Source of the DNA: Pseudarthrobacter psychrotolerans
GTDB taxonomy: Bacteria; Actinomycetota; Actinomycetes; Actinomycetales; Micrococcaceae
Assembly (NCBI RefSeq): GCF_009911795.1
Contig: NZ_CP047898.1
Coordinates: 3,720,001 to 3,784,000 of the forward strand
Direction: 5' to 3'
DNA length: 64,000 nt
Shown: in pieces, positions 56,166 to 64,000 of the stretch
Layout: the number at the start of each line of letters is the position of its first letter
Position numbering within the stretch: position 1 is the stretch's first letter
Notes under the pieces: model-generated
Seen by the model: the letters and a program-made list of their open reading frames with translations, nothing else
The model's database searches: none
Told to the model about the DNA's origin: nothing
Program-made: the position numbers and the translations under genes

Positions 56166-56980
56166 CTATCCATCGGCGTCATGATTCTCGGCCTGGTCCT
56201 GGAGGACCGATCGTCGATACGTGCTTGGCGTGAATCCTAGGAACTTTTGGAAGTCGTTCGTCAGATGGGCATGATCGGTGTAGCCGAGTTCGGTGGCTAT
56301 CGCCGCGAGGTCTGTTGCCGGGTCGGTACGTGACCGGTCAGCGGCCTCTTGCAGGCGGCGCCTTCGGATGAGCACGGACGGGCTCAGTCCGATGTACTTC
56401 CGCGCTACCCGTTGAAGGGTTCTCGGCGAAATAAATAGACGCGCCGAAACGTCTTCAATGCGGGTCACGTCGGCGCATGTTCCGATAATGTCCATCATCG
56501 CGTTGGCAAGAATGCCTTCCTCGGATACCTCTGGACTCTGCGTTACTAGCCAGTCAGTGAAAGCCTCCACCGCGCGTTGTCGACGTTCCCTTGGATCGGT
56601 CCCCCTCATCGCCTCCGACACTGAGGCATGCAGATCCGCGAGCGGTAGTGGCAGCTGGGAATCCCGCAGGCTCCCCGGATCATCCGTGAAACGTGGAACC
56701 AGCGCGGGACGTAGGAGGGCCCCAACCGCCCAGCCCCGGCCCGTGAGATCGCGATGCGATCGACGGGTTGTTGGGCCTGCGAACTCAACGAGATCCTTCT
56801 GGACCGCAAGGTTGGACGCCGGGAACGCGATCAGGTGCTGTCGTGACGTGTGCCCTGGCTCAATGTCCCACTCGGGATCCAAAACCACTGCACCAGCTTC
56901 GTGACGGCCTCAGGCGCGGGCACGCGGTGAAACGTGGGAAGCCGGGCCGGGTAGAGGATTCCCTTGAACGAACCCATCAT
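56166..56980 (-). CDS. AraC-family transcriptional regulator with one frameshift
   Basis: Two frames join to about 271 residues. The start is MMGSFKGILYPARLPTFHRV at ATG 56980, with AAGGAG upstream; the main frame continues EWDIEPGHTSRQHLIAFPAS, and the AraC HTH is in the last 100 residues (VSARLFISPRTLQRVARKYI, ATELGYTDHAHLTNDFQKFL). One C is missing in the run at 56874-56876 (atcccgag for atccccgag). The N-terminus resembles DUF6597-type AraC regulators. Divergent from the VOC gene, 73 bp apart. Confidence 0.82.
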
Positions 56981-57053
56981 GGGAGGACACTCCTTATCCA
57001 GGCTGTCGCAATTCTCCAAGCCGCTGAGCGGACCTGTGCGTACCGTGAGATCT

Positions 57054-57566
57054 ATGACTGATACTACAAGCCCCGAACTGACCAAGGCCGCCGATGGCAA
57101 GCACACGAAATTCGGTATCCCGCACGGCTTCACGAGCCTCACGCCGTTCCTTGCGATCCCTTCTGCCAAGGAGGCAATCACCTTCTACCAGGACGTTTTC
57201 GGCGCGCGGACAGTAAATGTCACCGAGATCGGCGGAATCGTCGTCCACGCCGAACTTGACTTCGGTCAGGGGCGACTCCAAATTGGAGAGCCCAACCCGG
57301 ACTACCACCTCGTTCCGGCGCCGAACGGCGACGATGATTGCTACTCCATCGGCTTCTACTGCGCCGATGCGGACGCTCTCGTTGCGCGCGCCGAGCGGTC
57401 AGGGGCTACCGTTCGGGAGCCGCTGTCCACATTTGTGTCCGGAGACCGATTCGCCAGCATCCGGGACCCCTACGGTGTGCGCTGGTCCATCATGACTCGC
57501 GTCGAGGACCTCTCCGAAGAGGAAAGTACGCAGCGCGTCGCCGACTGGGCCTCCAAGCAAGGCTGA
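57054..57566 (+). CDS. VOC-family (glyoxalase-like) protein
   Basis: 170 residues from ATG 57054. FTSLTPFLAIPSAKEAITFY then QDVFGARTVN, and CADADALVARAERSGATVRE and IRDPYGVRWSI are the paired beta-alpha-beta units of the PhnB/glyoxalase-like type. The conserved metal ligands are only partly present, and the substrate is unknown. Its partner is the divergent AraC gene. Confidence 0.88.
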   Translation: MTDTTSPELTKAADGKHTKFGIPHGFTSLTPFLAIPSAKEAITFYQDVFGARTVNVTEIGGIVVHAELDFGQGRLQIGEPNPDYHLVPAPNGDDDCYSIGFYCADADALVARAERSGATVREPLSTFVSGDRFASIRDPYGVRWSIMTRVEDLSEEESTQRVADWASKQG

Positions 57567-57880
57567 GCCTCGGTCCAAGGCAGCGGGACGCGGGCCCTCA
57601 TGGGTCTACCTGGGTGTCGAGGGGGACGTCCCCTCGGGCAGCCCGGGTTCCTGCCTTGGTAGATGTAGCCGCACTCGGCAGTCCGAGCAGTGCCAGCAGC
57701 GCGACCGTGGACCGTCGGCCCCCAGGCTCGCCGCGCCGAGCGTAGGCGAGCGGCCAGCGAAGCGAACGTGCCGGGGGCATTTGTGTAGCTCGCGTCAGAG
57801 CGACGAAGGAGCAGCAAGCGGCAAATGGCGCCGGTGCGGGAGCGCCCTACCCACTCGAGCAGTCACCGTAGGATTGTGGG
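57567..57880. other. 314-bp intergenic region, no supported gene
   Basis: GC-rich with short repeats (CGAGCGTAGGCGAGCGGCC, AGCGAAGCGAAC). Frames show no family. The promoter of the acetyltransferase lies at its end. Confidence 0.4.
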
Positions 57881-57881
57881 G
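57869..57881 (+). promoter_or_regulatory. Putative -10 box for leaderless acetyltransferase transcript
   Basis: TAGGAT ends 6 nt before GTG 57881; no ribosome site. Confidence 0.5.
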
Positions 57882-58396
57882 TGACCGACTCTGACTCCTT
57901 CCGCATCCGTTCCGCACGCACCAGTGACGTGGCCGCCATCAAGGGCCTGGTGGCGCCGCTGGCTGAGCAACGGATCCTGATGGCGAAAGAGACGGTTGCC
58001 TATTACGAGAGCCTCCAGGAGTTCCGGATCGCCGAAGCCGACGACGGCGAAGTCATCGGCTGCGGGGCACTGCACGTGATGTGGGAGGACCTCGCTGAAG
58101 TCCGCACGCTGGCCGCATCGGATGCCTGGCGCGGCAAGGGCGTAGGGCATGTTCTGGTGGAAAGCCTGCTGGCAGAGGCCCGTGCGCTGGGCGTCGCGCG
58201 GGTCTTTTGTCTCACGTTCGAGGTGGATTTCTTCAAGCGTCATGGCTTCGAGGTCATGGCCGACCAAACGGCAGTGGACCCGGTGGTCTACTCCGAGCTG
58301 CTGCGCTCCCATGACGAAGGCGTTGCCGAGTTCCTGGACCTGGCGCGGGTCAAGCCCAACACCCTGGGCAATACCCGCATGATCAAGACCCTCTAG
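57881..58396 (+). CDS. Amino-acid N-acetyltransferase (NAGS-like GNAT)
   Basis: 171 residues. GNAT fold with the acetyl-CoA loop SDAWRGKGVGHVLVESLLAE near residue 87, TFEVDFFKRHGFEVMADQTA near 115, and an amino-terminal RIRSARTSDVAAIKGLVAPL. The length and C-terminal DPVVYSELLRSHDEGVAEFL match the short actinobacterial glutamate N-acetyltransferases that start arginine synthesis. Intact, single gene. Confidence 0.87.
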   Translation: MTDSDSFRIRSARTSDVAAIKGLVAPLAEQRILMAKETVAYYESLQEFRIAEADDGEVIGCGALHVMWEDLAEVRTLAASDAWRGKGVGHVLVESLLAEARALGVARVFCLTFEVDFFKRHGFEVMADQTAVDPVVYSELLRSHDEGVAEFLDLARVKPNTLGNTRMIKTL

Positions 58397-58637
58397 ACAC
58401 TCGAATCAGCAGGCCCGGGCGACCGCGGCACGAAGTCACCCTGTGACATAAATAGCTTTATGTCGAATTGATGGATAAACTGACAGGGTTGCAGTGTGGG
58501 GCCTGCCGTAAGGGACAGTCATTGGGGGCTGTCCCTTACCGCTTCCACCGAATCGTCGCAGGCTACCGGACTTCATGCGGCGGTAGTAGGGTCAAAGTGC
58601 ATCCTCCAGGAAGCACCCACACCCCAGGAGTTCTGCC
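58397..58637. promoter_or_regulatory. dhaK upstream region with two inverted repeats
   Basis: GACATAAA-TAGC-TTTATGTC at 58445-58464 is a perfect AT-rich palindrome suited to an operator. GTAAGGGACAG at 58508-58518 pairs with CTGTCCCTTAC at 58529-58539, a hairpin that could end readthrough from the acetyltransferase. A TAGGGT box near 58587 may be the dha -10. Confidence 0.6.
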
Positions 58638-59638
<1,001 letters not shown>

Positions 59639-59640
59639 CC

Positions 59641-60273
59641 GTGGTCCTGGACGTGAACTGGGCCGTCAGGTGGCTGACTCTCTGTGCCCAGGCCATGGCG
59701 GAAAACCGGGTGTGGCTCATCGAACTTGACCGTGCCATCGGTGATTCTGACCACGGCGAGAACATGGACCGCGGCTTCCAGGCTGTACTGGATAAACTGG
59801 CCGAAGCGCGTCCGGAGACACCCGGCGCGGCCCTGAAACTGACTGCCATGACCCTGATGTCCAAGGTGGGCGGAGCCGCGGGACCCTTGTACGGAACCGC
59901 GTTCCTGCGCGCCTCCACCGCTTTGGGAGACGCCGCCGAGATTGATCCGGGGCGCCTTGCCGATGCGCTGGCGGCTGCCCGCGACGGGATCGTGGCCCGG
60001 GGTAAGGCCGAGTCGGGCGACAAGACTATGGTTGACGCCTGGACCCCCGCGGTTGAGGCAGCGAAGGCCGCAGCGGCGGATGGTGCGGGCACCGTCCTTG
60101 GAGTGCTGGTGGCGGCAGCCGAGGCGGCCGAGGCCGGCGCCGTGGCCACCGACCCGCTCGTGGCCCGCAAGGGACGCGCCAGTTACCTGGGGGAGCGGAG
60201 CGCGGGCCACCGCGATCCGGGTGCCGCGTCCAGCGCCCTTATTCTCCGGGCAGCTGTTGGGGCTGCAGCGTGA
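59641..60273 (+). CDS. dhaL: Dihydroxyacetone kinase subunit L
   Basis: Nucleotide-binding subunit that carries the ADP cofactor. 210 residues from GTG 59641. The metal/ADP-binding DRAIGDSDHGENMDRGF near residue 30, GGAAGPLYGTAFLRAST near 80 and SGDKTMVDAWTPAVEA near 125, and GRASYLGERSAGHRDPGAAS near 180 are the DhaL hallmarks. It starts 2 nt after dhaK and overlaps dhaM by 4 nt. Confidence 0.95.
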   Translation: MVLDVNWAVRWLTLCAQAMAENRVWLIELDRAIGDSDHGENMDRGFQAVLDKLAEARPETPGAALKLTAMTLMSKVGGAAGPLYGTAFLRASTALGDAAEIDPGRLADALAAARDGIVARGKAESGDKTMVDAWTPAVEAAKAAAADGAGTVLGVLVAAAEAAEAGAVATDPLVARKGRASYLGERSAGHRDPGAASSALILRAAVGAAA

Positions 60274-60976
60274 CAGTTCGCCTGGTGGTGGTGTCCCATA
60301 GCGAAAAAATTGCCGACGGCGCCGTGGAGCTTGCCGCCCAGATGGCGCCCGACGTCGTAATCCTCGCCGCCGGGGCACCGCCGACGGCAGGATCGGAACG
60401 AGCCTGGAAAAAGTCATGTCGGCCCTGGACCAGGCGGCCGGGGGTGATGGCGTGGTGGTCCTGACGGACCTGGGATCTGCGGTGATGACGGCGGAATCGG
60501 CCCTGGAGCTCGTGGAGGAGCCCGCCGGTGTGCTCCTGGCGGACGCGCCCCTGGTGGAAGGCCTGGTGGCTGCCGCTGTGGCCGCACAGGGCGGCGCCGA
60601 TGCAAAAGCAGTCAAACGTGCCGCCGAAGCGGTCTACGGACTGGGGCCGGAAGTGGCGGACGCATCGCCCACGCTCGCCGCGAGCACCTTAACCGAAGGG
60701 TCCGTCACCGGTCCGGGGCCGGACTTCACCGGCGACTTCGAGCTGGTGAATGAGGCCGGCATGCACGCCCGTCCGGCCGCCAAGATCGCGGGCGGACTCG
60801 CGTCCCTCAACGCCGAAGTCACGGTCAACGGTGTGGATGGCGCCTCCATGACTTCCCTGATGACGCTCGCGGCGGGCAAGGGATCCATGCTCCACATCGA
60901 GGCGTGGGGACCGGATGCCGAGCGTGCCCTGAACTACGTCGGCGGCCTGGTGCAGGCCGGGTTCGGCGAGCCGTAG
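60270..60976 (+). CDS. dhaM: PTS phosphoryl-transfer subunit DhaM (EIIA-HPr fusion), one frameshift
   Basis: Passes phosphate from the PTS (EI/HPr) to DhaL-bound ADP. The N-terminal EIIA domain has the active His in LVVVSHSEKIADGAVELA near residue 9; after a linker the HPr domain has NEAGMHARPAAKIAGGLA. One G is missing at 60372-60375; the join reads AAGGTADGRIGTSLEKVMSA. About 235 residues in total. No third (EI) domain. Confidence 0.88.
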
Positions 60977-61044
60977 GCCGTGGGTGGATGCGAGTGTGGC
61001 TGGCCTGGTTCCGGCCAGGCGCGAACGCCTGCCTGATCAGCCGC

Positions 61045-61338
61045 CTACTTGACCTGACGGCCCCGGCCGGGGTTGAACGTGTGCTTGTCCAGGAGAAGAT
61101 ACGTGCCGACTCCCATCAGAAGGAAGCCGCCGACGCCGATCGCAATGATCTGGGTGCTGACGCCGGCAATGAGTGAAACAATCCCCACCAGGCATGCGAT
61201 GGCACCGAAGTAGGTGCGGCGCCCAAACCTGAGGCCAACGGAGCCGGACGAGAGTTCCTCGGCGAGCCGCGGATCGTCTGCCGCCAGGCCCGACTCCAGT
61301 TCCTCGAGCTGTTTCCGCTCTCGATCTGAAAGTGGCAT
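61045..61338 (-). CDS. DUF3040 membrane protein
   Basis: 97 residues from ATG 61338 (AAGGGGTTTTG upstream). LSDRERKQLEELESGLAADD then PRLAEEL is the DUF3040 N-terminal signature, followed by two membrane helices (FGAIACLVGIVSLIAG, IIAIGVGGFLLMGVGTYLLL). Function unknown. Convergent with dhaM. Confidence 0.88.
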   Translation of the reverse strand: MPLSDRERKQLEELESGLAADDPRLAEELSSGSVGLRFGRRTYFGAIACLVGIVSLIAGVSTQIIAIGVGGFLLMGVGTYLLLDKHTFNPGRGRQVK

Positions 61339-61472
61339 CAAAACCCCTTCCCGGCGGCAAAACCTGTTGTAATCCAACGTTGCCGATGCTAGTAATACAG
61401 ACCGTAGAAGTGTCCTGAGCGGAAGTCAAGGCCGGGACTGGCGGGGCCTGGTTGGCCCTCCTGCAAGGGCAG

Positions 61473-61964
61473 TCACGCAGCCTGTCGCAGGCCTTTGGCA
61501 TCGAGAATCACCGAAGCGGTAACGAACCTCCCGCACTGCTCCCCGTAGGGGTAGGCACCGCGGGGCCGGAAATTCAGGGTGCGCACTGGGAGTGCCGATC
61601 CGCCTGGAGAAATACCGGACGCGGTCAGTGCCATCGGGGCCTCCGTGAGGGACTCCAGCATCAGCATGCCGGTCATGGTCCCGTCCGGGGAAGCCGTGGC
61701 GGAGCAGACCCTGTCCGGTGTGCAGCCTTGGTCTATGGATGCAGTGCCGGGGAAAAGCTCGACGGCGGCTGCTTTGCAGGTGCCGTCCTGGCAGGCCTTG
61801 AGGCGCAATGATGCCACCTGCGGCACGTATTCCCGGGCCACGGTCACCGAGACCACTGACGCCTGGGCAATCATCGGGCACGGGGCCGGGACGGGGTAGT
61901 AGTAGCAGCCGGAGGTGAGAACCGCCGTCGTCATCAGTGCCAGAAGTACCCCGGGCTTGCCCAT
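61473..61964 (-). CDS. Putative lipoprotein (163 aa)
   Basis: Signal peptide with lipobox LTSGC at residues 16-20 after GVLLALMTTAV. The mature part has several cysteines (PAPCPMIAQ, KACQDGTCKA, GCTPDRVC, EQCGRF), likely disulfides, and looks beta-rich. Not recognised as a named family. No operon partner; the next upstream gene is 36 bp away on the same strand. Confidence 0.78.
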   Translation of the reverse strand: MGKPGVLLALMTTAVLTSGCYYYPVPAPCPMIAQASVVSVTVAREYVPQVASLRLKACQDGTCKAAAVELFPGTASIDQGCTPDRVCSATASPDGTMTGMLMLESLTEAPMALTASGISPGGSALPVRTLNFRPRGAYPYGEQCGRFVTASVILDAKGLRQAA

Positions 61965-62000
61965 ACTTCAGCGTAAATCCGGAGCCGGAAGCCGGCATTG

Positions 62001-62432
62001 CTACCAGGAAAGTGATGCAAACATTGTTATGGCTGCTGCTCCGAAGATCACCATAATGAGACCCGTGGCCAGCCGGCCCTTGGCAACAACGAAGACCGGC
62101 AGCGTGGATTCGGCGGGATTGGCCGGGTTGTAGACCACTGGGATGCGGGTGCCGATGATCGCCTGGTCCTGGCGGTAGATATCGGACTGCCCCAGCCAGC
62201 GCTTGCCCCCGGCGTCCACGAATTCATACGACGGCGCAAACCGGTTCCGGCCGTTGCTCGCGGGTCCGTCCGTGCCGTGCAGGTTTCCGGTGACGGCGGC
62301 CGAAGCCTTCTGCCACCGCGCCGTGGAACGTTTTCGGCCGAACGACGCGGCCAGGGACAGCCCTATCAGGATCAGGCCCGCGGCAAGGAAAAGCCCCGGC
62401 AGCACGATGAAAAGCAGTTTCAGGGAGTCCAC
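62001..62432 (-). CDS. DUF3592 membrane protein, copy 1
   Basis: 143 residues. N-terminal helix (LLFIVLPGLFLAAGLILIGL), an extracytoplasmic DUF3592 domain (ATVTG-like AAVTGNLHG, FAPSYEFVDAGGKRWLGQSD, IPVVYNPANPAESTLPV) and a second helix. Starts 3 nt after the paralogue's stop. Function unknown. Confidence 0.87.
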   Translation of the reverse strand: MDSLKLLFIVLPGLFLAAGLILIGLSLAASFGRKRSTARWQKASAAVTGNLHGTDGPASNGRNRFAPSYEFVDAGGKRWLGQSDIYRQDQAIIGTRIPVVYNPANPAESTLPVFVVAKGRLATGLIMVIFGAAAITMFASLSW

Positions 62433-62435
62433 GGG

Positions 62436-62867
62436 TCAGCCCAGCGGGAAGGCGCCGGCGACCCAGAACAGCAACAGCGCGAAAAATGCGAAGACCGGCA
62501 TCAGGCACCCGATCACCATCTTGGATTCTGACGCAACCTGGAACGACTGGTTGGGATTCGCCGAGTTGTAGGCCACCGCCAGGAGCGATCCCGGTGCCTG
62601 CTGGTTGGCGTACGAAACCTCGGATTCGCCCGCATACAGGGTCCCGTGGGGGTCGGCGAACTGGTAGGTGGGGTAGAAGCGCCGGCTCCGCGTTGAACCG
62701 CCTCCGCCATGTGTCCAGCCCGCAACGTTTCCAGTGACGGTCGCCTGCACCTTTGGCCAGCCGGCGATCAGTTTTTCCTGCCGCTTGGTTTTGCGCACTG
62801 AACGGACCAGCGCAAAAATGACACCCGCAACAAACAGCGCCCAGATAACGTACAACACGATTCTCAT
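62436..62867 (-). CDS. DUF3592 membrane protein, copy 2
   Basis: 143 residues from ATG 62867 (a GGGGGA site lies upstream). Same plan as copy 1: helix VLYVIWALFVAGVIFALV, domain QATVTGNVAGW, FYPTYQFADPHGTLYAGESE, VAYNSANPNQSFQV, then helix. The tandem pair has diverged widely but keeps the same motifs, a likely ancient duplication. Confidence 0.87.
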   Translation of the reverse strand: MRIVLYVIWALFVAGVIFALVRSVRKTKRQEKLIAGWPKVQATVTGNVAGWTHGGGGSTRSRRFYPTYQFADPHGTLYAGESEVSYANQQAPGSLLAVAYNSANPNQSFQVASESKMVIGCLMPVFAFFALLLFWVAGAFPLG

Positions 62868-62932
62868 GAATTTCCCCCGGTTCAAGTCACCAGAAAGTAT
62901 GCCATCCAGGCACTGGCCGCCCTAAAGGCGCC

Positions 62933-63940
62933 TCAGGCAGGCAGCCGGTAACCGCCCTGGTGCAGCTCGGCCAGGCCGTCGCTAAGAAGGCCGGTAACCG
63001 CACGTTCCAGCTGTTCCGGCGCGCAGTTCAGTCGGTGCAGTGCGGACAGGGGTACGCCGATTCCGTCCGCCGCGAAGCCCAGGTCAGCAGGCTCCCGCTG
63101 GAACATTTCCGCCGGCACCGGGGCGTCCGCAAGCCGCAGAACAGCCATCACGGCACCCCGGACCTGCCGGTCAGTGCCGTGCCACGCCTGTCCTTTGGGA
63201 ACGTACGACGGCGGCGGCTCGCCGGCGGCCAGCCACGCACAGGCGTCCCGCACCGGGCAGTCCGTGCACTTGGGGGCACGCGCGGTGCAGACCAGCGCCC
63301 CCAGTTCCATAACCGCAGCGTTCCAGCGCACGGAGGTCCCGACGTCGTCCGGCAGCAGTTCCGCCGCGAGCCGCATCTCCGCCGCGTTCAGCGACGGCGA
63401 GGGGAGCGCGACGCCGGAAACCAGGCGCGCGTGCACACGCCGGATGTTGGTGTCCACCACAGTCTCCCGGCGTCCGAAGGCAAAGGCGGCAACGGCCGCG
63501 GCCGTGTAACTGCCCACGCCGGGCAGGGCCAGCAGCTCCGTGTAGTCGCCGGGGACCTTGCCCCCGTGGTCGCGGACGATGGCAGCGGCTGCCGCGTGCA
63601 GGCGGAGGGCCCGGCGGGGGTAACCGAGCCTGCCCCAGGAGCGGACGGCTTCCCCTGCAGGCTCGCCGGCGAGCCCGGCGGGGGTGGGCCAGCGCTCAAG
63701 CCATTCCCGCCAGACCGGCAGAACCCGCACCACGGGGGTCTGCTGCAGCATGATCTCGCTGACCAGGACTCCCCACGGTGAGCAGCGGGGTTCGCGCCAG
63801 GGCAGGTCCCTCGCCGTCTCCGCGAACCAGCCGTTGATCCTGCGGTGCAGCGCGGCGAGCTGGTCGGGGCGGAGTTCATCCGGGCCGGACTGGGCCGTAA
63901 AGGGGACGCCGTCCGCGGGCATGGCTGGGGAAAGGGTCAT
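62933..63940 (-). CDS. mutY: A/G-specific adenine DNA glycosylase
   Basis: Removes adenine mispaired with 8-oxoguanine. 335 residues. Catalytic Glu in VSEIMLQQTPVVRVLPVW near residue 61, helix-hairpin-helix LPGVGSYTAAAVAAFAFG near 140, catalytic Asp in VVDTNIRRVHARL near 162, and the iron-sulfur cysteines CTARAPKCTDCPVRDAC near 217. The C-terminal NUDIX-like domain is reduced, as in actinobacteria. Start ATG 63940; ATG 63922 is possible. Confidence 0.95.
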   Translation of the reverse strand: MTLSPAMPADGVPFTAQSGPDELRPDQLAALHRRINGWFAETARDLPWREPRCSPWGVLVSEIMLQQTPVVRVLPVWREWLERWPTPAGLAGEPAGEAVRSWGRLGYPRRALRLHAAAAAIVRDHGGKVPGDYTELLALPGVGSYTAAAVAAFAFGRRETVVDTNIRRVHARLVSGVALPSPSLNAAEMRLAAELLPDDVGTSVRWNAAVMELGALVCTARAPKCTDCPVRDACAWLAAGEPPPSYVPKGQAWHGTDRQVRGAVMAVLRLADAPVPAEMFQREPADLGFAADGIGVPLSALHRLNCAPEQLERAVTGLLSDGLAELHQGGYRLPA

Positions 63941-64000
63941 GGCGTCGATCCCAACACTGTAGTGGATTCCCGGGAGCCCGTGCGAAGATTCCCGCGGACA

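Overview
The window is about 64 kb of high-GC actinobacterial chromosome. Gene content and order (lysS-lsr2-clpC, ftsH-folEPBK, DUF3180/PH-domain/DUF2520/panC, a mycothiol-type lineage style of Lsr2) point to Arthrobacter, Pseudarthrobacter or a close Micrococcaceae relative. No rRNA, tRNA, CRISPR array, prophage or intact insertion sequence was recognised.

Layout. 1-11.1 kb: end-truncated phosphoglucomutase, NERD and DUF4190 membrane proteins, amidase, rhodanese, pheA, lipid kinase, serS, an AbiEi/DUF559-like protein and a HAD phosphatase. 11.2-17.5 kb (minus strand): a complete sugar-uptake and oxidation locus in the order LacI regulator, two perfect operators, solute-binding protein, two permeases, Gfo/Idh/MocA dehydrogenase, ThuA protein. 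It resembles the trehalose/maltitol thu system but has no ATPase gene. 17.8-22.4 kb: phosphoketolase divergent from an HTH regulator, then an esterase flanked on both sides by copies of the same long palindrome. 22.5-38.3 kb: the conserved core block ppa, dacB, DUF2342 protease, tilS, hpt, ftsH, folE, folP, folB, folK, DUF3180, two PH-domain proteins, DUF2520 protein and panC, covering cell wall turnover, folate, purine salvage and pantothenate synthesis.

38.3-49.2 kb looks like an accessory block lying between panC and lysS, which I recall as close neighbours in relatives. It holds a cassette of two GAF-ANTAR antiterminator-type regulators with three small proteins (two of them paralogous), a TetR regulator, an ArsR-SRPBCC pair with a clear operator, gene fossils (beta-lactamase, DUF2182, DUF899, LysR), an MFS exporter and three tandem paralogous alpha/beta hydrolases. 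49.2-56 kb returns to core: lysS, a 59-residue membrane protein, lsr2 and clpC, with a broken PxKF-type secreted protein between lsr2 and clpC. 56-64 kb: AraC regulator and VOC protein, amino-acid acetyltransferase, the PTS-dependent dihydroxyacetone kinase operon dhaKLM, small membrane and lipoproteins, and mutY.

Two window-wide themes stand out. First, twelve single-base indels, nearly all a lost base in a G or C run, break ppa, dacB, araC, dhaK, dhaM and the PxKF gene; since ppa is normally essential, much of this is probably sequencing or assembly error. Second, several long near-perfect palindromes lie in intergenic spaces, and a set of core genes (serS, folE, lysS, the acetyltransferase and the second GAF-ANTAR gene) have a TANNNT box 6-8 nt before the start codon, as expected for leaderless transcripts.
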